Shown: piece by piece, positions 9,799-18,460 of the stretch
Position numbering within the stretch: the stretch's first letter is position 1
Layout: the number at the start of each line of letters is the position of its first letter
From: Acidimicrobiales bacterium
GTDB taxonomy: Bacteria; Actinomycetota; Acidimicrobiia; Acidimicrobiales; Palsa-688
Direction: 5' to 3'
DNA: 36,267 bases
NCBI GenBank assembly: GCA_019241495.1
Contig: JAFAWZ010000292.1
Span: 1 to 36,267, forward strand
Position numbers and translations under genes: made by a program
The notes under the pieces: model-generated
What the model saw: the letters and a program-made list of their open reading frames with translations, nothing else
What the model was told of the DNA's origin: nothing
Database searches by the model: none

Positions 9799-10521
9799 GT
9801 GAGCGAGAGCCGTCCTGTCCCAGCCCGGATCCTGGTCATTACCGCCCATCCCGACGATGTCGACTTCGGCGCGGCCGGGTCGGTGGCGGCTTGGACGTCG
9901 GCGGGCGCCTGCGTGACCTATTGCGTTGTCACCGACGGTGACGCGGGCGGCTTCGACCCGGCCGTTCCCCGGGACCGCATCCCGGCCATCCGTCGTGCTG
10001 AGCAGACCGTAGCCGCCGCGGTGGCTGGCGTCGAGGACCTGGTGTTCCTCGGCTATCCCGACGGGCGAGTGCAGGCGACGCTGGACCTGCGCCGCGACCT
10101 GGCCCGGGTCATCCGCCAGGTCCGGCCCGGGCGGGTCCTCTGCCCGAGCCCGGAGCGGATCTGGGAGCGGGTCTTCGCCAGCCACCCGGATCACTTGGCG
10201 GTCGGTGAGGCGGCCCTTTGCGCCGTGTATCCCGACGCCCGGAACCCTTTCGCCTTCCCGGAGCTGCTCGCCGAGGGACTGGAGGCCCACACCGTCGAAG
10301 AAGTGTGGGTCATGGCTTCGCCTCGAGCCGACACCTATGTCGATGTCACCGCCACTATCGACAAGAAGCTGGCCGCCCTCCGAGCCCATGTCAGCCAGCG
10401 GACCGACGCGGACGGCGGGCTCGAGCCTCGGATCAGAGAGTGGCTGGCTGCCAACGCGGCTCGCGCCGGGTGGGCGGCGGGGTCCCTCGCCGAGGCCTTC
10501 CATGTGGTGCCCACCCAGTGA
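9799..10521 (+). CDS. PIG-L (LmbE-like) deacetylase
   Basis: ILVITAHPDDVDFGAAGSVAAWTSAGACVTYCVVTDGDAGG (AHPDD motif), ASHPDHLAVGEAAL. Confidence 0.88.
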   Translation: MSESRPVPARILVITAHPDDVDFGAAGSVAAWTSAGACVTYCVVTDGDAGGFDPAVPRDRIPAIRRAEQTVAAAVAGVEDLVFLGYPDGRVQATLDLRRDLARVIRQVRPGRVLCPSPERIWERVFASHPDHLAVGEAALCAVYPDARNPFAFPELLAEGLEAHTVEEVWVMASPRADTYVDVTATIDKKLAALRAHVSQRTDADGGLEPRIREWLAANAARAGWAAGSLAEAFHVVPTQ

Positions 10522-10545
10522 GCTCCGGGTCGGACGGTGCCATCC

Positions 10546-11730
10546 TCAGCAAGTATCGGAGAAGGGCTTGTCCTTGTCCACCCGCGCTTCGGCGGGCAGG
10601 CCGAGTACGCGCTCGCCGAGGATGTTGCGCTGGATCTCGTCGGTCCCGCCCCGGATCGACAGCGACGGGCTCATCAAGAACATGCTCTGCCACTCGTCGG
10701 GCTCGCCGGCGACCACAGTGGCGGCCGGCCCTTCGACTTGGAGCCCGAGTGCAGCCAGTCGCTTGATCATGGCCGTGCCCCGCAGTTTCGAGCCTGAGTC
10801 CTCAGGCCCTGGCGGCAGCCCGGCCTGACGGGCCTGGCGGGCCCGCAACTCGGTCATCCCGATCACCCGGTGCTCGATCAACCGGGCGGCCCACCGGTCG
10901 CGGGCGACCGGATCGCCCGGGGCGATCATCTCTGCGAGTCGGGCGACCTGGTCCTCCTTGACCCCGAGACCACCCCCAAGAGCGCCCCGCTCGAAGGTCA
11001 GGCAGGTGAGAGCGATCCGCCAGCCGTCTCCCGGCTCGCCGATGCGGTCCTGGTCAGGGATCCAGACATCGTCCATGAAGACCTCGTTGAAGTGGGCGTC
11101 ATGGTTCATCTGGACGAGCGGCTGGACGGTAACGCCCGGAGAGGTCATGTCGAGGCCGAAGGCGATGATGCCCTTGTGCTTGGCGAGGCGCGGATCGTGG
11201 CGGGCGAGGAGGAGCCCCCGCTTGGAATAGTGGGCTCGGGATGTCCACACCTTCGAGCCGCTCACCCGCCAGCCGTCGCCGTCACGCTCGGCCCGGGATT
11301 TCAAGCCGGCCAGGTCCGAACCGGCGTCGGGCTCCGAGAACATCTGGCACCAGATCTCCTGGCCGTTGCGGATGGCCGGCAGCCAGCGGGCCTTCTGCTC
11401 CTCGTCGCCGTGGACGAGGATGGTCGGGCCGATCAGGTCCAAGCCCACGAGGAAGGGGTACATGTCGGGCGCCTGGTAGTGGGTGAGCGCCTGGCGGACC
11501 GCGTCGGCCTCGGTGCCGGACAGCCCCATGCCGCCGTGCTCGACGGGCCAGGTCGGCACCGCGTACCCGCCTGGGGCCAGCCGGCCCAGGTACGCCCGAC
11601 CCGAGTCGAGGTCATCGCTGCCCGCACCGAGGACGCCGACCCGCGCCTCTGGGCGGGGCGGCTCGAGAATGGCCTCCAGCTCGGCCCGGGTCCGATCCAG
11701 CCGGGCCGCGGCGATCTCGACCGTGCTCAT
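10546..11730 (-). CDS. Acyl-CoA dehydrogenase family protein
   Basis: WCQMFSEPDAGSDLAGLKSRAERDGDGWRVSGSKVWTSRA, SIRGGTDEIQRNILGERVLGLP. Confidence 0.93.
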   Translation of the reverse strand: MSTVEIAAARLDRTRAELEAILEPPRPEARVGVLGAGSDDLDSGRAYLGRLAPGGYAVPTWPVEHGGMGLSGTEADAVRQALTHYQAPDMYPFLVGLDLIGPTILVHGDEEQKARWLPAIRNGQEIWCQMFSEPDAGSDLAGLKSRAERDGDGWRVSGSKVWTSRAHYSKRGLLLARHDPRLAKHKGIIAFGLDMTSPGVTVQPLVQMNHDAHFNEVFMDDVWIPDQDRIGEPGDGWRIALTCLTFERGALGGGLGVKEDQVARLAEMIAPGDPVARDRWAARLIEHRVIGMTELRARQARQAGLPPGPEDSGSKLRGTAMIKRLAALGLQVEGPAATVVAGEPDEWQSMFLMSPSLSIRGGTDEIQRNILGERVLGLPAEARVDKDKPFSDTC

Positions 11731-11740
11731 CGGGCCAAAC

Positions 11741-12736
11741 CTACTGGCAACATCGGGCCGGACAGGGCGACGGGGCCGGCCCCATGGATCCGAGCGCCCG
11801 AGGCAGTGTCCGGGCGGGCTGGTGCAACTCGTCGATCAGCGTGCACACCATGTCCACGAACCTCGGATCGGCGCCCGGGGTGGCCGAGCGGACCATCTCG
11901 ATCCCTCGGGCCGCAGCGGCCTCAGCCGCCTGGATGTCCAGGTCGTAGACGACCTCCATGTGGTCCGAGACGAACCCGATCGGGGCGACGACCACCGAGC
12001 CCGTAGAGGCGGGAAATGCGTTTATGGCTTCCACCACGTCCGGGCCGAGCCACGGCTGGGCCGGCGAGCCGGACCGGCTCTGGAAGACGAGCGACCAGGC
12101 ATCGCCCGGGATGGAGGCCGCTTCGGCGACCAGCCGGGCCGTCTCCTGCAATTGCAGCTGGTAGCGGCTGCTGCCGGCCATGGCAGTGGGGATGCTGTGG
12201 GCCGACATGAGAACGGGCGCAGCCGGTCCGGCCTGCCGCAGCGCGGCGGCCACCCCGTCGGCGAGAGGTTCGATGAAGCCGGGATGGTTGAAGAACGGCC
12301 GCAGCTTTACCAGCTCGGGTGCTTTCGGTCCTACCGCCCGGCGGGCCGCCTCGATGTCCTCGAGGTACTGCCGGCAGCTGCTGTAGGAGGAGTAGGCAGA
12401 GGTCACGAACACCGCCGCCCGCCGGATCCCGTCGCGACCCATCTGGCTCACCGTGTCGGCGAGCAACGGGTGCCAGTGGCGGTTCCCCCAGTACACGGTC
12501 CGGGGGGTCCCGCGCTCGGCCAGCTGGATCGAGAGGGCCTGGACCAGGGCCCGGTTGTGCTCGTTGATGGGGCTGTGGCCGCCGAAGTGCATGTAGTGCT
12601 CGGCGATCTGCTCCGCCCGGCCCGGGGCCAGGGGGCGGCCCCGCAGGACGTTCTGCAGGAAGGGCACCACGTCGCCCGGGCCGTCCGGGCCGCCGAAGGA
12701 AAGCACGAGCACGGCGTCGAAGCCGACCTTGTCCAC
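11741..12736 (-). CDS. hemH: Ferrochelatase (coproporphyrin/protoporphyrin type not resolved)
   Basis: VLVLSFGGPDGPGDVVPFLQNVLRGR, YWGNRHWHPLLADTVSQM, FVTSAYSSYSSCRQYLEDI, PIGFVSDHMEVVYDLD. Confidence 0.92.
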   Translation of the reverse strand: MDKVGFDAVLVLSFGGPDGPGDVVPFLQNVLRGRPLAPGRAEQIAEHYMHFGGHSPINEHNRALVQALSIQLAERGTPRTVYWGNRHWHPLLADTVSQMGRDGIRRAAVFVTSAYSSYSSCRQYLEDIEAARRAVGPKAPELVKLRPFFNHPGFIEPLADGVAAALRQAGPAAPVLMSAHSIPTAMAGSSRYQLQLQETARLVAEAASIPGDAWSLVFQSRSGSPAQPWLGPDVVEAINAFPASTGSVVVAPIGFVSDHMEVVYDLDIQAAEAAAARGIEMVRSATPGADPRFVDMVCTLIDELHQPARTLPRALGSMGPAPSPCPARCCQ

Positions 12737-12796
12737 TCAGAACCAGCCTATGGGAGGCGGATCCTTTCCTACGGTACAGACCATTTGAGCGCTTTT

Positions 12797-12836
12797 GTGG
12801 TCACTTCACCTACATATGTGTGGGTCAAGTGACCAC
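12797..12836. promoter_or_regulatory. 40-bp dyad upstream of hemH (operator-like) or hairpin
   Basis: GTGGTCACTTCACCTACATATGTGTGGGTCAAGTGACCAC; perfect 10-bp outer arms, about 16 of 20 half-site positions symmetric. Confidence 0.55.
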
Positions 12837-12843
12837 TATTGCC

Positions 12844-12891
12844 GTCACCCCGTCACCCCACGTGGGGCGACGTGGGGCGGGGCGGGGTGAC
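12844..12891. terminator. GC-rich hairpin downstream of the 3D-domain gene
   Basis: GTCACCCCGTCACCCCACGTGGGGCGACGTGGGGCGGGGCGGGGTGAC; outer GTCACCCC/GGGGTGAC and inner CCCCACGTGGGG. Confidence 0.55.
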
Positions 12892-12898
12892 CAGCGAC

Positions 12899-14023
12899 TC
12901 AGCCCCCTTGCATCCAGACCATGCGGCTCTGGGCTCCCCACGCGTCGCAGGTGGCGGGGGAGGCCTCCCATATGTCCAGGCGCAGGCCCCGGATGGCCCC
13001 ACCTGTGTCCTCGGCGATCCGGGCGCCGGCCCCATCGACGTAGATGTGGCTGCCGAGGGGGATCACCGACGGATCCACGGCGACCGTGACCGAACTGGTC
13101 GGCGCTCCCGTAGCCGTGTTGCCCTGCAGGTCGTAGCAGGTGACGAGGAAGTTCCCGAGTGGAGTGCCGCTCGGCCCGAGGGTGGCGGCCTGGATGGCCG
13201 GGGCCGGGGTCGGCGCGGGCGCGGTGGCCAGCCAGTAGCCGTCGGCTCGGGGAGGGGCGGCTGCCGCGGTGACCCGGGTGCCGGTGGGCTCGGGGGCCAG
13301 GCCGCCGTGGAAGGTGGCGCCGCCGTAGGCGAATACGCCTCCGTCGGCGGCGGCTAGCCAGTAGCCGTTGCCGGTGGTGGTGGGGGCGATGCCGACTATG
13401 GGGGCGTTGAGGTGGATGCCTCCGGTGGAGCCGTGGAAGGTGGCGTCGCCGTAGGCGAATACGCCTCCGTCGGCGGCGGCTAGCCAGTAGCCGTTGCCGG
13501 TGGTGGTGGGGGCGATCCCGACGATTCCCGCCGCGGTGCCGGCGCCGGGGCCACCGAGGGCAGCCGCTTGGCCGAAGGCGGCCACCTGGCCGGGCCCGTT
13601 GCCGGCCGAACCCGGCGCCTGCTGGGCGCTGACGGCTTGGGCCCCAGTGGTCTGGGCAATCGGGGTTTGGGCAATCGCGGTTTGAGCAGCGCTGGTTTGG
13701 GCGATCGTGGCTGGGCCGCTCGAGCCGGTCGCGGCTCGGGGGGTGTGGGAGGCCTCGAGGGCGGTCCAGCCGGTGGCGCCGAGCACTCCGGCCAGGGCGA
13801 CCGGGGAGGTCAGGGCCGCGACTCGGGCCCGGCGCCGGCGGGAACGGGGGGAGGGAAAATGCCGGCCGTCCCGGGCTAGGGCAGACCGGTTGGACTTGGG
13901 CTTCTCAGGTCGGCAGGCACAGGCGTAGCAGGCATGGTTGTAGCGGGCATGGTTGGAGCAAGCAGGGTTGGCAGAAGATGCGGGCAAAGGTGGTTGACCC
14001 TTTCGTCGGGCGCGCCGGCCCAA
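12899..14023 (-). CDS. Secreted cell-wall protein with tandem WLA/DGGVFAYG repeats and C-terminal 3D (RlpA/DPBB-like) domain
   Basis: Repeats GIAPTTTGNGYWLAAADGGVFAYGxATFHG; C-terminal VTVAVDPSVIPLGSHIYVDGAGARIAEDTGGAIRGLRLDIW. N-terminus/start (TTG at 14023) is doubtful. Confidence 0.8.
   Translation of the reverse strand: MGRRARRKGQPPLPASSANPACSNHARYNHACYACACRPEKPKSNRSALARDGRHFPSPRSRRRRARVAALTSPVALAGVLGATGWTALEASHTPRAATGSSGPATIAQTSAAQTAIAQTPIAQTTGAQAVSAQQAPGSAGNGPGQVAAFGQAAALGGPGAGTAAGIVGIAPTTTGNGYWLAAADGGVFAYGDATFHGSTGGIHLNAPIVGIAPTTTGNGYWLAAADGGVFAYGGATFHGGLAPEPTGTRVTAAAAPPRADGYWLATAPAPTPAPAIQAATLGPSGTPLGNFLVTCYDLQGNTATGAPTSSVTVAVDPSVIPLGSHIYVDGAGARIAEDTGGAIRGLRLDIWEASPATCDAWGAQSRMVWMQGG
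13305..13522. repeat. Near-identical direct repeat, period 126 bp (42 aa), inside the 3D-domain gene
   Basis: The ~92-bp unit starting ccgtggaaggtggcg at 13305 recurs at 13431 with about two early and a few terminal differences. Confidence 0.85.
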
Positions 14024-14079
14024 GGCATATGGCTCCGCAAAGGGTGCTCAGGGGAAGTGGAGATGCGGACCAGCGCGGG

Positions 14080-14108
14080 CCTCCGCTGGGAAAGGGGAAG
14101 AGCGGAGG
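14080..14108. promoter_or_regulatory. Leader hairpin upstream of the 3D-domain gene
   Basis: CCTCCGCT (14080-14087) / AGCGGAGG (14101-14108), perfect 8-bp stem with 13-nt loop. Confidence 0.5.
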
Positions 14109-14247
14109 TTGGCTTGATGGCTCCCTCAGCGGTCTCTGGGACGGTCACCCGGGGGCCTTGTCTTTTCTCGGCCGACGACACTAACGGCAGGCGAGGCGCC
14201 GCCACCAACTTCTCGGGTCGTGACATGCGTCACAACCGCGGCCAGTG

Positions 14248-15651
14248 TCACCCCATGGCGACGGGTGGCGGAACGTATCCGCCGGTCAGCTCGGCCAACC
14301 GGGCGGCGAGGAACAGGGGAGTGCGGTCTTCGAGGTAGGGTCCCACGACCTGGATCCCGACAGGAAGGCCGGAGGGCGCGAACCCGGCCGGTACGCAGGT
14401 CGACGGCAGGTAGGCGACGCCCACCAGCCCGGTCCACGCGAAGGTCCGGGATTGGGGCCGGGTCTCGCCGTTGATGACCACCGAGCGGTCGTTGATGGTG
14501 CCGTGGTGATCATGGCGGAACGGCAGCATCGGCATAACCGGGCAGAGGAGCACGTCGTAGTCCTCGAACCAGGCGGACCACAACCGACGCAAGAGCATGC
14601 GGTCGTAGTGGCGGTCGAGCCAGGCCCGGTGGTTGCCGCCGAGGGTTTCGGCTGTCTTGCCCTGGAAGCTCACCGAGACGGCGGGCAGGATGAGAGAGCT
14701 GAACAAGCGCTCGACCTGGCCCAGCTCGATGGGGGGTCGGGCCTCCGAGACCTGGGCTCCGGCTTTCGCCAGCGCATCTGCTGCGCCTTGCAGGACCGCG
14801 CCCGCCTCGGAGTCCACCGAGCACGCCGGGTCGTCCAGCCAGGTCCCGACGCGGTAGTCCCGAAGATCGGTATGGCGGGGCGGTGGCAGGGTCAGGCGCC
14901 ATGCCGTGGCCAGCTCGACGTCGGGGCCGGCCACCGTGTCGAGCAGGACGCCGAGGTCGTCCACGCTGCGGGCGATGGGGCCGAACACATTGATGTCGGC
15001 GTCGATCACCCCACCGCCCACCCGGTCGAGGTAGCCGCGCTGGGACACGATCCCGTAGCTCGGCTTGTGGCCGCACACCCCGCAGTAGCTGGACGGGATG
15101 CGGACCGATCCCCCGATGTCGGTGCCGATCTCGAAGCTGGTGAGCCCGGTGGCGACGGCTGCCGCGGCGCCACCCGAAGAACCGCCCGGGGTCCGCTCGA
15201 GGTCCCACGGGTTCGAGGTCGTGCCGAACATGTCGTTGAAGGTCTGGATGTCGCCCGACCACCTCGGCACGTTGGTCTTGCCGAAGACGATCGCCCCGGC
15301 CCGGCGCAGGCGATCGACCACCGGGGCATCGTGGGCCGGCACGTGGGTCGCCAGCTCGGTCGCCCCTCCGGTGGAGCGCAATCCGGCCACCTCGATGGCG
15401 TCTTTGATCGTGATCGGCAGGCCGTGGAGGGGCCCGAGCGGTGCTCCCGCCGCGGTGGCATCGTCGGCGGCTCCGGCCGCGTCCCGGGCGCCCTCGGTGT
15501 CGAGGGTCACCACCGCGTTGACGGCTGGGTTGATGCGCTCGATACGAGAGAGGAACAGCTCGAGGAGCTCCCGGCTCGACACCTGCCGATCGCGGATCAT
15601 CTGGGCCAGGCGCCCCGCCGGTAGGAGGGCGATGGAATCGTCGATGGTCAC
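14248..15651 (-). CDS. Amidase (amidase signature family, GatA-like)
   Basis: GPLHGLPITIKDAIEVAGLRSTGG, ERTPGGSSGGAAAAVATGLTSFEIGTDIGGSVRIPSSYCGVCGHKPSYG. GTG start at 15651 is 8 nt after TAGGCT; ORF track start 15690 probably too early. Confidence 0.92.
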   Translation of the reverse strand: MTIDDSIALLPAGRLAQMIRDRQVSSRELLELFLSRIERINPAVNAVVTLDTEGARDAAGAADDATAAGAPLGPLHGLPITIKDAIEVAGLRSTGGATELATHVPAHDAPVVDRLRRAGAIVFGKTNVPRWSGDIQTFNDMFGTTSNPWDLERTPGGSSGGAAAAVATGLTSFEIGTDIGGSVRIPSSYCGVCGHKPSYGIVSQRGYLDRVGGGVIDADINVFGPIARSVDDLGVLLDTVAGPDVELATAWRLTLPPPRHTDLRDYRVGTWLDDPACSVDSEAGAVLQGAADALAKAGAQVSEARPPIELGQVERLFSSLILPAVSVSFQGKTAETLGGNHRAWLDRHYDRMLLRRLWSAWFEDYDVLLCPVMPMLPFRHDHHGTINDRSVVINGETRPQSRTFAWTGLVGVAYLPSTCVPAGFAPSGLPVGIQVVGPYLEDRTPLFLAARLAELTGGYVPPPVAMG

Positions 15652-15693
15652 GGCGCCGAAGCCTACGGCGGGAACACCGCCGCCGGGCACCTC

Positions 15694-15826
15694 AGAAGCT
15701 GTCGCAAAACTACTTCGAGGTGGGAGAAGGCGGCGGCTCGTCCCATGCTATGATGCGAGCGCTGAGGCGAGTTGGTCGACGACGAGCCGCCGTCTTCTCC
15801 CTCCCGCGGGTTTTGCGACAGCTTCT
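15694..15826. mobile_element. MITE-like palindromic element, 'family A' copy 1 (complete)
   Basis: AGAAGCTGTCGCAAAAC (15694-15710) ... GTTTTGCGACAGCTTCT (15810-15826); inner arms GGGAGAAGGCGGCGGCTCGTC (15722-15742) / GACGAGCCGCCGTCTTCTCCC (15781-15801); no ORF of its own. Confidence 0.85.
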
Positions 15827-17184
15827 CAGCCGGTGATGTGCCGGGGTGCGAACAACACCCCGGGGTTCAAGGACCCGGCCGGGTCGAGGGCCTGCTTGAC
15901 AGCGCGCATGACAGCGAGCTCGGACGGCGAGCGGGACAGGTTCAGCCAACCCGCCTTGGCCCGGCCGATGCCGTGCTCCGCGCTGATCGATCCGCCCATC
16001 GACGCGACCAGCCGGAGCACCGCCTCGTCCACCGCCTCGTCTTCGGGCGGCGGCCCGACCACGTTCACGTGGAGGTTTCCATCGCCCACGTGCCCGAACA
16101 ACACCAGCCTGGATCCGCTGGCAGTGGCGCTGACAACCGAGCGCACCGCGGTCTCGAACTCCGCCAGGCGGGCCTGCGGGAGGGTCACGTCCAGCTTGTG
16201 GGGGATCCCGAGGGCGGAGACTGCCTCGGTGTGGCGCTCGCGGTAGGCCCAGAGCCGCTCGATCCCGGCCCGGTCCGCGGCGACCGCGGAGCCGTCGTCG
16301 GAGACGTCGAGCCCGGCCAGGGCCTCGTAGAGGGGTCCGGAGGGATCGGTCAACCCGGCGCACTCCAACAACAGGTACACCGCCCACGGTCGCCCGAACG
16401 GCGCGGCCAGGCCGGCGTGCTCGAGAACGACCTCGAGCCCGTCGTGGTAAAAGATCTCCGCCGCCTGCAGCCCTTCCACCCGCCTGCGCACCGAGTCGAC
16501 CACCGCCACCGCAGCGGCCGTATCGGGCAGGCCGAGGAGGGCCACCACCCGCTCCGGGTGGGCGGGAACCAGCCGCAGCCGGGCCGCGGTGATCACGGCC
16601 AGAGTGCCCTCAGAGCCGACGAGCAGCTGGGACAGGTCGTAGCCCGTGTTGTCCTTCACCAGCCCACTCAGGCGCGATACCACCAGACCGTCACCGAGCA
16701 CTGCTTCCAGCCCGACGATCTGAGCCCGCATGGGCCCGTAGCGCATCACGTGCAGACCGCCCGCGTTGGTGGCGATCATCCCCCCGACGGTGGCGCTGTC
16801 TCGGGCGGCCAGGTCCACCGGGAACGACAGCCCCGCCTCGCCGGCCGCACCCTGAAGGCGGGCCAGCGTCACCCCCGCCCCGACGGTGATCTGGCTGGCG
16901 GCCAGGTCCACGGATCCGAGGTGGTCGAGCCGGACCGTGCTGAGCAGGACCGGCGCAGTGCCGTCGGTCGCTGCGGGGGGGACGCCCCCGCCGACCAGGC
17001 CGGTGTTGCCTCCTTGCACCACTACCGGCGTCTCGCGAGCCGTACAGGCTCCGAGCACCGAGGCCACCTCGCGAGTCGACGCGGGGCGCACCACCATCGA
17101 GCACGGCCCACCGAAGCGGCGGGTCCAGTCCGACTCGAAAGGGGCCCTGAGGTCGGCATCGGTCAAAACGTGGGCCGGGCCCAC
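15826..17184 (-). CDS. FAD-binding oxidase (GlcD/D-lactate dehydrogenase-like)
   Basis: VVVQGGNTGLVGGGVPPA, GGMIATNAGGLHVMRYG, LSQLLVGSEGTLAVITAARLRLVP, GHVGDGNLHVNV, SAEHGIGRAK. Reading frame extends upstream to about 17213, so start uncertain. Confidence 0.92.
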   Translation of the reverse strand: MGPAHVLTDADLRAPFESDWTRRFGGPCSMVVRPASTREVASVLGACTARETPVVVQGGNTGLVGGGVPPAATDGTAPVLLSTVRLDHLGSVDLAASQITVGAGVTLARLQGAAGEAGLSFPVDLAARDSATVGGMIATNAGGLHVMRYGPMRAQIVGLEAVLGDGLVVSRLSGLVKDNTGYDLSQLLVGSEGTLAVITAARLRLVPAHPERVVALLGLPDTAAAVAVVDSVRRRVEGLQAAEIFYHDGLEVVLEHAGLAAPFGRPWAVYLLLECAGLTDPSGPLYEALAGLDVSDDGSAVAADRAGIERLWAYRERHTEAVSALGIPHKLDVTLPQARLAEFETAVRSVVSATASGSRLVLFGHVGDGNLHVNVVGPPPEDEAVDEAVLRLVASMGGSISAEHGIGRAKAGWLNLSRSPSELAVMRAVKQALDPAGSLNPGVLFAPRHITG

Positions 17185-17239
17185 GATGTCGGCCAGCTCT
17201 TGAGACAGCCCGGAGGTAGAGATGGTTAAGTTCTAGCCA

Positions 17240-18079
17240 ATGGAGCGGCCCGAAGAACCCGCGTCGTCGCCCGGACGGGTATCGGTCACGGTCTCCGGAG
17301 GGGTCGCAGACGTCCGGTTGAACCGCCCCGACAAGATCAACGCGTTGGACCGGCCCATGTTCACCGCCCTCGTCGAAGCCGCTTCCAGCCTGGCCGCCGA
17401 TCCGGCCGTGCGGGCCGTGGTCCTCTCCGGCGAGGGCCGCGGGTTCTGTGCCGGGCTGGACTTCGCCTCCTTCGCGTCGATGGCCGGCTCCGAGCCCCGG
17501 TCGACGGAGGGGCTGGCCGATCGCCCGCCGGGGCGGATCGCCAACCTGGCCCAGCAGGCCGCCCACGGCTGGGCCGAGCTGCCCGTGCCGGTGATCGCCG
17601 CCGTGCACGGCGTAGCCCTGGGCGGGGGTCTGCAGATCGCCCTGGCCGCCGACTTGAGGATCGTTGCTCCCGACGCCCAATTGTCGATCCTCGAGATCCG
17701 TTGGGGGCTGGTGCCGGACATGACTGGGACTCATGTCCTGCCCCGACTGGTCCCCCTCGACGTGGCCAAGGAGCTGGTCTGGACGGGGCGCATGGTCTCG
17801 GGAGACGAGTCGGTCCGCCTCGGGTTGGCGACCCGGGTGTCGGAGGATCCCCGGCGAGAAGCCCTGGAGCTGGCCGCCCAGATCGCAGCCAAGAACCCCG
17901 ACGCCATCCGGGCCGGAAAGAGGCTGCTCGACCAGTCCGGTCTGGTCAGCAGGGCCCAACAGTTCCTCGACGAATCGGCCGAGATGGGCGCCCTGATCGG
18001 CAGCCCGAACCAGGCCGAGGCGGTCAGGGCCTATTTCGACCGGCGCGAACCGGTATTCACCGATCCGCGCCTAGTCTGA
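17240..18079 (+). CDS. Enoyl-CoA hydratase/crotonase family protein
   Basis: VRLNRPDKINALDRPMF, LSGEGRGFCAGLDF, IAAVHGVALGGGLQIALAADLRI. Confidence 0.9.
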   Translation: MERPEEPASSPGRVSVTVSGGVADVRLNRPDKINALDRPMFTALVEAASSLAADPAVRAVVLSGEGRGFCAGLDFASFASMAGSEPRSTEGLADRPPGRIANLAQQAAHGWAELPVPVIAAVHGVALGGGLQIALAADLRIVAPDAQLSILEIRWGLVPDMTGTHVLPRLVPLDVAKELVWTGRMVSGDESVRLGLATRVSEDPRREALELAAQIAAKNPDAIRAGKRLLDQSGLVSRAQQFLDESAEMGALIGSPNQAEAVRAYFDRREPVFTDPRLV

Positions 18080-18083
18080 GACC

Positions 18084-18380
18084 GTGACTGAAGCGACCGA
18101 GGCCGACCCAGTGACGAGCGATCTAGTGATGGGCGACGACCCTGAGACCAGCGAGCGCACCGACGCCGCAGTAGCCGCTTTCCGCCGCCAGCTCGAAGGC
18201 CAGGTCTCTGTGCCCGCCTCCGTCGTCCAGGACGGGTTGCTCGACCTGTGGGGCATCCTCCCAGAAGGAGACACCCGGACCGTTGTGGAGCGCTGGCTGA
18301 CCGAGACCCTCGGCCGCAACCTGTACTCGGTGACCGACGTGGACTCCCGTCTGGACGCCGTGCTGTCCGGCCAGGGCTGA
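18084..18380 (+). CDS. Small hypothetical acidic protein
   Basis: 98-aa ORF with GTG start 6 nt after TAGTCT; no recognised domain. Confidence 0.55.
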   Translation: MTEATEADPVTSDLVMGDDPETSERTDAAVAAFRRQLEGQVSVPASVVQDGLLDLWGILPEGDTRTVVERWLTETLGRNLYSVTDVDSRLDAVLSGQG

Positions 18381-18460
18381 GCTACCAAGGCTCTCCGGCC
18401 CTTTCCGGGCCCAGGCGTTCGCAGTACGTTGGCCGCGTCCAGACGCACACGGGAGGACTG

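Noticed and set aside
11483-12832. 449-aa plus-strand ORF across acyl-CoA dehydrogenase and ferrochelatase
   Set aside because: Antisense shadow ORF with no domain character; both minus-strand genes are unambiguous.
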